From Kangiellaceae bacterium (lineage in GTDB: Bacteria > Pseudomonadota > Gammaproteobacteria > Enterobacterales > Kangiellaceae), in contig JAUUYO010000018.1 of assembly GCA_030590405.1 (NCBI GenBank), positions 1 through 20,288 on the forward strand: 20,288 nucleotides of DNA, in the 5' to 3' direction. A program made the position numbers and the translations under genes. The notes under the pieces were generated by a model. That model saw only the letters and a list, made by a program, of their open reading frames with translations, searched no databases and was not told the DNA's origin. This document shows positions 8,216-13,693 of this stretch, piece by piece. Every line of letters starts with the position of its first letter. Position 1 is the stretch's first letter.

Positions 8216-9244
8216 CTACGTGTTATTGTTAAAATAATCGGTTAATGCTTGGAGTTGCTCATCTGCCGATAATAAATAATTAAATATTTTCTTAAATTCT
8301 ATTGCTGCCTGAGGGTTAGTCATACCGCTTTCAGCTAAATACCAGGATGTATGTTTTCTGGCAATGCGTACCCCTTGATGCTGTCCGTAAAACTCATGCA
8401 ATGCCTTGACATGTTGCATGAGTATTTGGGCGACTTCGGTTATTTCAATTGCTGGTAAATGCTCGCCGTGCTCTAAAAAATAACCAATTTCGCGAAATAT
8501 CCAGGGTCTACCTTGCGCTGCTCGACCAACCATCAAACCATCTGCTTTGGTATAGTCCAAAACCTGTTTTGCCTGTTCTGGAGTTTTGATATCACCATTT
8601 GCAATCACTGGTATTTTCACCGACTGCTTCACTAGCGCGACCGTTTCGTGCTCCGCTTCCCCCTTGTATTTACAAGCGCGTGTTCTTCCATGGATCGCCA
8701 ACGATAGAATGCCAGCATCTTCTGCTAACTTAGCAATTTGCAGTGCATTTTTGCTGTCTTGATCCCAACCGGTTCTTATCTTCAGGGTAACCGGAATACC
8801 CACTGCCGCAACCACCGCATGTAATATTTCATCGACCAACTTAGGATCTTTTAACAAAGCGGAGCCTGCGGCTTTCTTACAAACTTTTTTTGCCGGACAG
8901 CCCATGTTGATATCAATCACCTGAGCGCCGCGTTGCACATTACTCACGGCGGCTTGCGCTAAAATTTCGGCATCGCCACCCGCGATCTGTACAACTCTCA
9001 GCCCCGGTTCAGACTGATGTTGAGCGATTGAATCATTCATTGGGTGTTTTTCTGTCACAAAATCATGTGCCAACCTTAGTCGAGTTTTGCGTGAATTTTG
9101 TAGCAACGGATCAGAAGTCACCATCTCGCTGACGACTACACCCGCTCCCAAATTTTTACACAGACGCCTAAATGGCAAATCAGTTACTCCGGCCATAGGG
9201 GCAAGAAACAAATTATTGTCGAGTAAGTAAGGGCCAATTCTCAT
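8216..9244 (-). CDS. dusB: tRNA-dihydrouridine synthase B
   Basis: DusB is an FMN-dependent enzyme that reduces uridine to dihydrouridine in the tRNA D-loop. The TIM barrel carries FLAPMAGVTDLPFR (12-26), DINMGCPAKKV (111-121, with catalytic Cys115), TLKIRTGW, IHGRTR, VIANGDI and GRAAQGRPWIFRE. At 342 aa it exceeds E. coli DusB (about 321), mainly through an extra stretch of about 16 residues at 61-76, between RLRLAH and SEPG. Cys122 replaces the Asn that follows KKV in the E. coli protein. The chosen start gives the canonical N-terminus MRIGPYLL. Another ATG 10 bp upstream is out of frame. It is the first gene of the dusB-fis unit. Confidence 0.96.
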   Translation of the reverse strand: MRIGPYLLDNNLFLAPMAGVTDLPFRRLCKNLGAGVVVSEMVTSDPLLQNSRKTRLRLAHDFVTEKHPMNDSIAQHQSEPGLRVVQIAGGDAEILAQAAVSNVQRGAQVIDINMGCPAKKVCKKAAGSALLKDPKLVDEILHAVVAAVGIPVTLKIRTGWDQDSKNALQIAKLAEDAGILSLAIHGRTRACKYKGEAEHETVALVKQSVKIPVIANGDIKTPEQAKQVLDYTKADGLMVGRAAQGRPWIFREIGYFLEHGEHLPAIEITEVAQILMQHVKALHEFYGQHQGVRIARKHTSWYLAESGMTNPQAAIEFKKIFNYLLSADEQLQALTDYFNNNT

Positions 9245-9327
9245 AACTGCTCATAACTCCGAAGTGCCGCCAGAATAGACGACAAGGTCGATGTCGAGAA
9301 AATACTGATTGGTCAAGAAAGCGCCAG

Positions 9328-9356
9328 ATTTTACACCTTTTCAGCGCGCTTGGAAA
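9328..9356 (-). promoter_or_regulatory. Candidate dusB-fis promoter with GC-rich discriminator
   Basis: On the minus strand, TTTCCA (9351-9356) and TAAAAT (9328-9333) are separated by 17 bp, scoring 4/6 and 5/6 against the sigma-70 consensus. The bases after the -10 read CTGGCGC, a GC-rich discriminator of the kind linked to stringent (ppGpp/DksA) control, as known for the E. coli fis promoter. The leader to the dusB start would be about 75 nt. Confidence 0.45.
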
Positions 9357-9360
9357 TGAG

Positions 9361-9678
9361 ATATTGAGGAAAAATTGGGGTTTTTTTGACCAGAAAAACG
9401 GTACATATTTTAACCAAACCTCGTTTTTGTATAAAAATCAAACAAGTAGGGCGTTTTTGTTGAGCAAAACGACTAAAAATTAAACAATCAGCGATTTGCA
9501 GAATTGCAATTGATTAGAAATCACACAAAAAGTGGTCAATATCACCAGAGTTCACTGCAATGGTTTCGAATCAATAAAGAAAACGCTGAAATTTCAACCG
9601 ATTAGCTATTTGGCGCAATATTTGCTCTGTTCTAAGTAAAGCCATCGAATTAGTCAATTTATCAAACAGGAGAAAAAC
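9361..9678. other. AT-rich intergenic stretch with short repeats, no gene seen
   Basis: No convincing coding frame is visible. CGTTTTTGT occurs twice (9422-9430 and 9452-9460, 30 bp apart), with inverted AAAAACG near 9394. The second copy forms a CGTTTT/AAAACG hairpin (9452-9471). A 10-bp palindrome AATTGCAATT is at 9502-9511. These may be regulatory sites for dusB-fis or for the small gene at 9679. The function is unknown. Confidence 0.4.
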
Positions 9679-9804
9679 ATGATCGAGTTAATTATTGGTA
9701 TTATTATCGGAGCGACTTTCCATGAGTTTTGGAGCAATGTTTATCAGTATGCTAAAAAGAAGATCGCTGAATGGAATAACAAACAAAAATCGTCTTCTGA
9801 ATAA
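9679..9804 (+). CDS. 41-aa single-TM small membrane protein
   Basis: An ATG preceded by a strong Shine-Dalgarno (CAGGAG, AGGAG at 9668-9672, 6 nt spacing) opens a 41-codon frame ending in TAA. The product begins MIELIIGIIIGATFHEFW. Residues 3-14 or so are a hydrophobic segment rich in Ile and Gly, followed by an amphipathic, Lys-rich tail (AKKKIAEWNNKQKSS). This is the layout of a small inner-membrane protein with a cytoplasmic basic tail. I do not recognise a family. It stands alone, with no gene within 190 bp on its strand. The strong SD is the main reason to believe it is translated. Confidence 0.6.
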   Translation: MIELIIGIIIGATFHEFWSNVYQYAKKKIAEWNNKQKSSSE

Positions 9805-9849
9805 ATAACATCGGCGTCTTCGAGACCAAATAAATATCTATTTTACTAT

Positions 9850-9871
9850 CGTGTCAGGTTCTTCTGACGCG
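9850..9871 (+). promoter_or_regulatory. Inverted repeat overlapping the -35 of the SRPBCC gene promoter
   Basis: CGTGTCAG (9850-9857) and CTGACGCG (9864-9871) form an inverted repeat (7 of 8 pairs) with a 6-nt centre. It covers the candidate -35 CTGACG, so it could be an operator. As RNA it has no U-tract and is not a convincing terminator. Confidence 0.35.
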
Positions 9872-9891
9872 AACATATCCTGTGCTATGAT
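9864..9891 (+). promoter_or_regulatory. Promoter of the SRPBCC gene
   Basis: CTGACG (9864-9869) and TATGAT (9886-9891) lie 16 bp apart, each near consensus (4/6 and 5/6). TG at 9883-9884 gives an extended -10. Predicted transcription start is near 9898, giving a leader of about 97 nt that includes a strong hairpin. Confidence 0.5.
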
Positions 9892-9927
9892 ATCCGTTAG
9901 CCATTTTCCCTGAAGCTCAAGTATAAT

Positions 9928-9964
9928 AAATTACGTCCTCCCCCGGAAGGAGAGGGCGTAATTT
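9928..9964 (+). repeat. 16-bp hairpin in the SRPBCC gene leader
   Basis: The arms 9928-9943 and 9949-9964 pair along 16 positions with one G-U pair and one mismatch around the loop CGGAA. No T-tract follows. It lies 30 bp before the start codon. It may be a dispersed REP-like repeat or an RNA element that controls translation or mRNA stability. Confidence 0.5.
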
Positions 9965-9994
9965 GAATGGTTACAAATAATATAGGAATCTCTG

Positions 9995-10552
9995 ATGCAA
10001 ACATTTCTTAAGGTGTTCGGTGTTATCCTCGCCATTTTTGTGGTGGTTGGTTTAATCTTACCTAATCAGGTCGAAATCAAACGGGAGATTGAAATTAATG
10101 CCTCGAAGGCTGTGATCCATGAATACGTTAATAATCTCGATAATTGGCCAAAGTGGTCGCCGTGGCTTGAACTTGACCCCAGCATTCAAACGACTATCGG
10201 TGAAATTCATAGTGGGGTTGGCGCATCTCAATCCTGGTTGGGCAATAGTGGCGGCGGGCAATTAACCTTTACCGATTCTTCCATCGATAAAGGCGTAGTT
10301 TACCAGATGAGTTTTGAAGGTGATCCGACCGTATATCAGGCAGGATTATCCTATCAGGTAAAAAACGATAAAACCTTGGTCATCTGGACAATGACAGGTG
10401 AAATGAAACCGATCATTATCGGCAATTATTTTGCTTTATTAATGGATTCATTAGTCGGCGATAGTTTTGTAGCGGGTTTGCAAAAGTTAAAAGAAATATC
10501 AGAAACTAATCGCTCGTTTGAACACTTTGTCGCTGAAGAAAACATAAAGTGA
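9995..10552 (+). CDS. Membrane-anchored SRPBCC (polyketide cyclase-like) protein
   Basis: A 185-aa protein with an N-terminal membrane helix (about 4-23, KVFGVILAIFVVVGLIL) and a START/SRPBCC-type domain (about 28-170). The typical opening VEIKREIEINASKAVIHEYVNNLDNWPKWSPW matches the polyketide_cyc2 branch. Such folds hold hydrophobic ligands in a deep cavity, but members of this branch are mostly uncharacterised and no substrate can be named. The start is supported by TAGGA about 7 nt upstream. It is transcribed alone, convergent with the PilZ gene. The domain call is firm and the function is unknown. Confidence 0.8.
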   Translation: MQTFLKVFGVILAIFVVVGLILPNQVEIKREIEINASKAVIHEYVNNLDNWPKWSPWLELDPSIQTTIGEIHSGVGASQSWLGNSGGGQLTFTDSSIDKGVVYQMSFEGDPTVYQAGLSYQVKNDKTLVIWTMTGEMKPIIIGNYFALLMDSLVGDSFVAGLQKLKEISETNRSFEHFVAEENIK

Positions 10553-10566
10553 TTGGCGTTTTAGCT

Positions 10567-10588
10567 ATAAAACAGGCTAGCCTTGTTT
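10567..10588. terminator. Possible bidirectional terminator between convergent genes
   Basis: AAAACAGG CTAG CCTTGTTT forms an imperfect hairpin with one bulged base around the palindromic GGCTAGCC. A-rich and T-rich flanks lie on opposite sides, so it could end both the SRPBCC transcript (plus) and the PilZ transcript (minus). The stem is weak. Confidence 0.35.
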
Positions 10589-10616
10589 AGAATCTGGAAT
10601 CCCGAACCGTAAAATT

Positions 10617-10886
10617 CTAATCGAGCAAATATTCAACCCCGGCACCTATCTTGTTAGTCCAGGCGATTCGAGCGTTGATCATTGGCGCATCAGCCATGCC
10701 TTCATCAGCCTGAACGGTTAATCGACTATCAATGGCTAATTTAGCTAGCTCACTATCAACAATAAATAAACCGCCATCAGAAAAATCCTGAGTCATCACC
10801 GTGCGAGTGCAAAATGTCTCGGTGGTTATTTTTACTTTTAATCTTAGAGGTAAACGGTTGTTTGTGCGTCGGGATTTTTCGTTCAT
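10617..10886 (-). CDS. Single-domain PilZ protein (putative c-di-GMP receptor)
   Basis: An 89-aa protein consisting of little more than a PilZ domain. Both c-di-GMP-binding motifs are present: RxxxR as R7-TNN-R11 in SRRTNNRLPLR, and D/NxSxxG as DFSDGG at 34-39, followed by a conserved beta-barrel end (NARIAWTNKIGAGVEYL). Proteins of this kind change partner interactions when c-di-GMP rises. The effector is unknown. The SD is weak. It is divergent from the short-chain dehydrogenase gene. The GGDEF-EAL enzyme in the same window is a possible but unproven source of signal. Confidence 0.85.
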   Translation of the reverse strand: MNEKSRRTNNRLPLRLKVKITTETFCTRTVMTQDFSDGGLFIVDSELAKLAIDSRLTVQADEGMADAPMINARIAWTNKIGAGVEYLLD

Positions 10887-11049
10887 TGATGCTTCGCTAA
10901 TAGGTTGCTTATCATCAAATTATAGCTGAACCATTGTCTAATTGCTGGTTAATAAGGCAATCGATTATCTCAGAGCGCTTAACAGCAACATAATTTTATA
11001 AGCTAAATTGCTAATAACGGAGATACCACGAGCGCTTTCGTTTGAGCAT

Positions 11050-11078
11050 TAGTCAGATGGTAATTGAGCTGCTAGAAT
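11050..11078 (+). promoter_or_regulatory. Candidate promoter of the short-chain dehydrogenase gene
   Basis: TAGTCA (11050-11055) and TAGAAT (11073-11078) are separated by 17 bp (4/6 and 5/6 to the sigma-70 consensus), 32 bp before the start codon. The rest of the 224-bp divergent spacer from 10887 shows nothing I can name. Confidence 0.35.
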
Positions 11079-11110
11079 GGGTTTAATCGAAGGCTCTAAA
11101 AAGACAAAAA

Positions 11111-11791
11111 ATGATGAACAGTAAGACTAATGCAACCGTTGCAATCACTGGTGCCAATCGCGGCATTGGCTTAGCGCTTTGTAAGACTTATCTGGACAGA
11201 GGAAATGATGTTATTGCAGTTTGTCGTCAGTCGTCTGACGAATTAAAGTCGCTGCCTTTAGAAATCATAGATTCTGTGGACGTTTCATCGGCAGAAAGCA
11301 TTACTTATTTAAAGTCAGTAATTGCCGGGCGAAAAATTGATATTTTAATTAACAATGCCGGTATTTTAAGAAGCCAGAGTTTTGACAGCTTAAACTATGA
11401 GCTAATGACAGAGCAATTTATAGTCAATGCCCTCGGCCCCATTCGAGTGGCTGAGGCCTTATTTGAGAGCTTATCTGACGGTAGTAAAGTGGCCTTGATT
11501 ACCAGCAGAATGGGATCGATTGAAGATAATACCTCGGGCGGACAATATGGCTATCGGATGTCAAAGTGCGCACTGAATATTGCCAGTAAATCCATGGCAA
11601 TCGATTTTAAACCCAAAGGGATCGCGGTCGCGTTATTGCATCCTGGCTATGTTCAAACTGAAATGGTTAATTTTGGCGGTGAAATTTCGGCGGAGTTATC
11701 GGCAGGAAGACTGGCTGAGAGGATTGATGGTTTGAATCTGGATAATAGCGGTACGTTTTGGCATAGCAATGGTGAAGTTTTGCCTTGGTAG
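11111..11791 (+). CDS. Short-chain dehydrogenase/reductase (C-factor-like SDR)
   Basis: A 226-aa NAD(P)-dependent oxidoreductase of the classical SDR family. The Rossmann motif TGANRGIG is at 13-20, NNAG at 81-84, the active-site Asn near 107 (VNALGP), Ser132 in ITSR, and the catalytic YxxxK as Y148-RMS-K152. HPGYVQTEM follows, as in C-factor/CsgA-like SDRs. R17 in the glycine-rich loop and R39 after the second strand suggest NADPH. The substrate cannot be predicted. The start could be either of two adjacent ATGs (11111 or 11114); the SD is weak (AAGA). No partner genes are adjacent. Confidence 0.88.
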   Translation: MMNSKTNATVAITGANRGIGLALCKTYLDRGNDVIAVCRQSSDELKSLPLEIIDSVDVSSAESITYLKSVIAGRKIDILINNAGILRSQSFDSLNYELMTEQFIVNALGPIRVAEALFESLSDGSKVALITSRMGSIEDNTSGGQYGYRMSKCALNIASKSMAIDFKPKGIAVALLHPGYVQTEMVNFGGEISAELSAGRLAERIDGLNLDNSGTFWHSNGEVLPW

Positions 11792-11837
11792 TAACGGCAG
11801 ATCTTGACAGCTCAGTAATGCAATTTAAGGATAAAGC

Positions 11838-11963
11838 ATGTCTACAAAAGAATTAGAAAATCGACTACACAACCGTTTTGAGGTTTTGAGGATTAATACC
11901 AGTGGTTATATTTTAAACATCGAGAAACGTGAAAAAGCGATTTTGAATAAATCTTGCACCTGA
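11838..11963 (+). CDS. 41-aa hypothetical protein
   Basis: ATG with a good Shine-Dalgarno (AAGGA at 11827-11831, 6 nt spacing) opens a 41-codon frame ending in TGA, filling most of the gap between the SDR and glyoxalase II-like genes. The product (MSTKELENRLHNRFEVLRIN...) is soluble, basic and Lys/Arg/Asn-rich, with no membrane segment. I recognise no family. It starts 46 bp after the SDR stop and may be co-transcribed with it. The extended -10 for the next gene lies just past its stop. Confidence 0.45.
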   Translation: MSTKELENRLHNRFEVLRINTSGYILNIEKREKAILNKSCT

Positions 11964-11966
11964 CTG

Positions 11967-11975
11967 TGCTATAGT
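11967..11975 (+). promoter_or_regulatory. Extended -10 promoter of the glyoxalase II-like gene
   Basis: TG-C-TATAGT gives an extended -10 (11967-11975). No clear -35 is seen. The surrounding TGTGCTAT matches the extended -10 of the SRPBCC promoter at 9881-9888. The leader would be about 25 nt. Confidence 0.4.
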
Positions 11976-12006
11976 ATTAGCAACGATTTTTCGCTAAGCC
12001 AGAGCC

Positions 12007-12786
12007 ATGAAAATACATCAAATCTATACCCACAACGAACTTCGAAATTTTACCTATATCCTTGAATTAGCCGATCAGACGGCAATTGTCATAGATCCCT
12101 GGGATGCCGAGAAAATCAATCAACAGCTCAGTGAAAACAACCTTTCCTTAAAGGTGGTTATCAATACCCATGAGCACTGGGACCATACCCAGGGTAACGC
12201 CGGGTTAGTCGAAAAACACGGCTGTGAGGTGTGGGCACATACTAATGGAAAAGATAAAATTCCGGGATTGACCCGGACTCTGGTGAAGGATGAAACCATC
12301 GAGCTGGCCCAAAATAATCAACTTTTAGTGCTGGATACGCCGGGTCACACTTTCGCTCATTTATGTTTTATTGTAAAAGAAGATGGGGTGGCAAAAGCTA
12401 TTTTTACCGGTGATACTTTGTTTAATGCCGGGGTAGGGCATTGCCGCAGTGGCGGCGATGAGGAGGTACTTTATCAAACCATTAGTCAGCAATTTCAAAC
12501 CCTTGCTGACAACATAATGGTTTACCCTGGGCATGATTATTTGGAAAATAATTTACGATTCACTCTCAATTTTGAACCAAACAATCAAATAGCCAAAGAA
12601 TGGCTGGAGCGCGTCGCTGCGGCCAATTATGCTCCAGGAACCATTCAAACGACCATTGGCAATGAAAAAAGTTTTAATTCGTTTATGCGGTTGGATAATA
12701 ATGAAATTATTAGCAGCCTTGCGCTCGAAAATCCGAAGCCAAAAGAAGTGTTTTTGGCTTTGCGATCTTTGCGAGATAAATGGTAA
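12007..12786 (+). CDS. gloB: Hydroxyacylglutathione hydrolase-like metallo-beta-lactamase-fold protein (glyoxalase II)
   Basis: Glyoxalase II hydrolyses S-lactoylglutathione to lactate and glutathione, completing methylglyoxal detoxification. The 259-aa protein has a complete binuclear metal site: HEHWDH (H55, H57, D59, H60), H114 in TPGHTFAH, D136 in FTGDTLF and H176 in YPGHDY. The C-terminus (IGNEKSFNSFMRLDN, ending LRSLRDKW) resembles the HAGH C-terminal domain. It departs from textbook GloB after the metal-ligand Asp: GVGHCRSGGD stands where GCGRLFEG is usual, so substrate preference could differ. The gene is monocistronic, convergent with the FKBP gene. Family certain; exact substrate likely but not proven. 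Confidence 0.8.
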   Translation: MKIHQIYTHNELRNFTYILELADQTAIVIDPWDAEKINQQLSENNLSLKVVINTHEHWDHTQGNAGLVEKHGCEVWAHTNGKDKIPGLTRTLVKDETIELAQNNQLLVLDTPGHTFAHLCFIVKEDGVAKAIFTGDTLFNAGVGHCRSGGDEEVLYQTISQQFQTLADNIMVYPGHDYLENNLRFTLNFEPNNQIAKEWLERVAAANYAPGTIQTTIGNEKSFNSFMRLDNNEIISSLALENPKPKEVFLALRSLRDKW

Positions 12787-12830
12787 TTTTTTCTGGGAAT
12801 ATGATTGTTTTCATCACCTTCATTGTATCG

Positions 12831-12875
12831 AGCTAATAAAGAAATCTCGGGCAATTTCTCTACTTTTATTGAGCT
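12831..12875. repeat. Imperfect inverted repeat between convergent genes
   Basis: AGCT, AATAAA and AGAAAT at 12831-12845 recur as their complements in ATTTCT...TTTTATT...AGCT at 12853-12875, with a 1-nt bulge and a 4-nt asymmetry. It lies between the ends of the gloB-like and FKBP genes and may terminate either, but there is no clean U-tract. Confidence 0.3.
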
Positions 12876-12892
12876 AAACATGATGGCCAGGA

Positions 12893-13372
12893 CTATTCGT
12901 TGATCGCTAACAATTCAACTTCAAATACAAGCAGCGATCCAGCTTGTATTTTGCCTGTGGAACGATTGCCATAAGCCAGATTAGACGGAATAAAAAACCG
13001 GGTTTTCTCGCCCACTACCATGAGTTGCACACCTTCCGTCCATCCGGGGATCACCTGATTTAGACCAAAACTGATCGGTGAACCACGTTCAACAGAACTG
13101 TCAAATACCGTCCCATCAAGCAATGTCCCGTGATAATGCACCTTCACTTTATCGCGAGCGCTCGGATGCTCACTGCCGCTACCAGAAGTTAAAACCAGAT
13201 ACTGAAGTCCTGATGATGTTTCTATCACCCCTTCGGTACTTTTGTTGCCCACCAGAAATTGATTGCCGATTGCAATATTCTTCTGGGCAGCTTCGCTACT
13301 ACCATTGGAGCGAAAATAGAAAAACACGATGATTATCGCGATAATAATGAGGGGCAATAAAAATTTATCCAT
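12893..13372 (-). CDS. Membrane-anchored FKBP-type peptidyl-prolyl isomerase
   Basis: A 159-aa cis-trans prolyl isomerase. An N-terminal hydrophobic helix (about 5-20, LLPLIIIAIIIVFFYF) anchors it in the inner membrane, probably with the catalytic domain in the periplasm. The FKBP domain covers about 52-157: SGLQYLVLTSGSG, VKVHYHGTLLDGTVFDSS, VIPGWTEGVQLMVVGEKTRFFIP, LAYG and LLVFEVELL. The aromatic and Asp residues of the FK506 pocket (Y, F-D, W, Y) are in place. It resembles the C-terminal domain of FkpA/Mip proteins but lacks their dimerisation domain. GGAAA lies about 6 nt before the ATG. Its promoter would face the sigma-54 operon leader. Confidence 0.9.
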   Translation of the reverse strand: MDKFLLPLIIIAIIIVFFYFRSNGSSEAAQKNIAIGNQFLVGNKSTEGVIETSSGLQYLVLTSGSGSEHPSARDKVKVHYHGTLLDGTVFDSSVERGSPISFGLNQVIPGWTEGVQLMVVGEKTRFFIPSNLAYGNRSTGKIQAGSLLVFEVELLAINE

Positions 13373-13521
13373 GAAGATTTCCGCTTGTGATGATTTCAGT
13401 CAGGTTTTTTTAGTGAAAACTTTTGCGGAATTATTTTACGCGACTTTAACAGCCAATAAAAGTAAACTCGTTCAATCAAAAAAAGTACTTGTGCTCGTGA
13501 TAGCTTAGTCCGAAATTGGGC

Positions 13522-13571
13522 TGTCCACCCTTGTCCGGTTAAGGTTATCGGACAGTGTCCAAACCCTGTCC
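13522..13571 (+). promoter_or_regulatory. TGTCC/GGACA cluster, candidate upstream activator site
   Basis: TGTCC occurs at 13522, 13532, 13556 and 13567, and its complement GGACA at 13550. The central pair forms TGTCCG-N11-CGGACA (13532-13554). The cluster sits roughly 100-145 bp upstream of the predicted sigma-54 start, a normal enhancer position for an NtrC-family activator. The regulator encoded at 18351 is the natural candidate to bind here. Confidence 0.5.
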
Positions 13572-13585
13572 CACAGCCAGAAATC

Positions 13586-13621
13586 TGATTGATATTAAAT
13601 TAAATCTTTTAATATCAATCA
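13586..13621. repeat. Perfect 14-bp inverted repeat
   Basis: TGATTGATATTAAA (13586-13599) is repeated exactly in inverse at 13608-13621 around an 8-nt centre. Because it lies upstream of the predicted transcription start, a DNA-level role (protein binding or bending) is likelier than an RNA hairpin. Confidence 0.6.
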
Positions 13622-13625
13622 ATTA
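13613..13625 (+). promoter_or_regulatory. IHF binding site
   Basis: TATCAATCAATTA fits the IHF consensus WATCAANNNNTTR at every defined position. It lies between the candidate enhancer and the sigma-54 promoter, where IHF bending classically brings activator and polymerase together. Confidence 0.55.
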
Positions 13626-13641
13626 GAAACATGTGTTTTGT

Positions 13642-13657
13642 TGGCATAGATTTAGCT
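13642..13657 (+). promoter_or_regulatory. Sigma-54 (-24/-12) promoter of the exporter operon
   Basis: TGGCATAGATTTAGCT matches TGGCAC-N5-TTGCW with TGGCA intact, GG at 13643-13644 and GC at 13655-13656. The GG-to-GC distance of 12 positions is the required spacing. Transcription would start near 13668, 26 nt before the GTG start. The operon encodes its own sigma-54-dependent regulator, which strengthens the call. Confidence 0.65.
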
Positions 13658-13693
13658 ATATAACCTGTAAAGATTAAATAACTGGGCTTATCA

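Larger units (their letters stand above)
13373..13693. promoter_or_regulatory. Regulatory leader of the ABC exporter operon (321 bp)
   Basis: This gene-free interval separates the divergent FKBP gene from the exporter operon. From upstream to downstream it holds a TGTCC/GGACA cluster (13522-13571), a perfect 14-bp inverted repeat (13586-13621), an IHF consensus (13613-13625) and a -24/-12 element (13642-13657). The order and spacing match an enhancer-activated sigma-54 promoter. The part next to the FKBP gene (13373-13520) shows nothing I can name. Confidence 0.6.
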
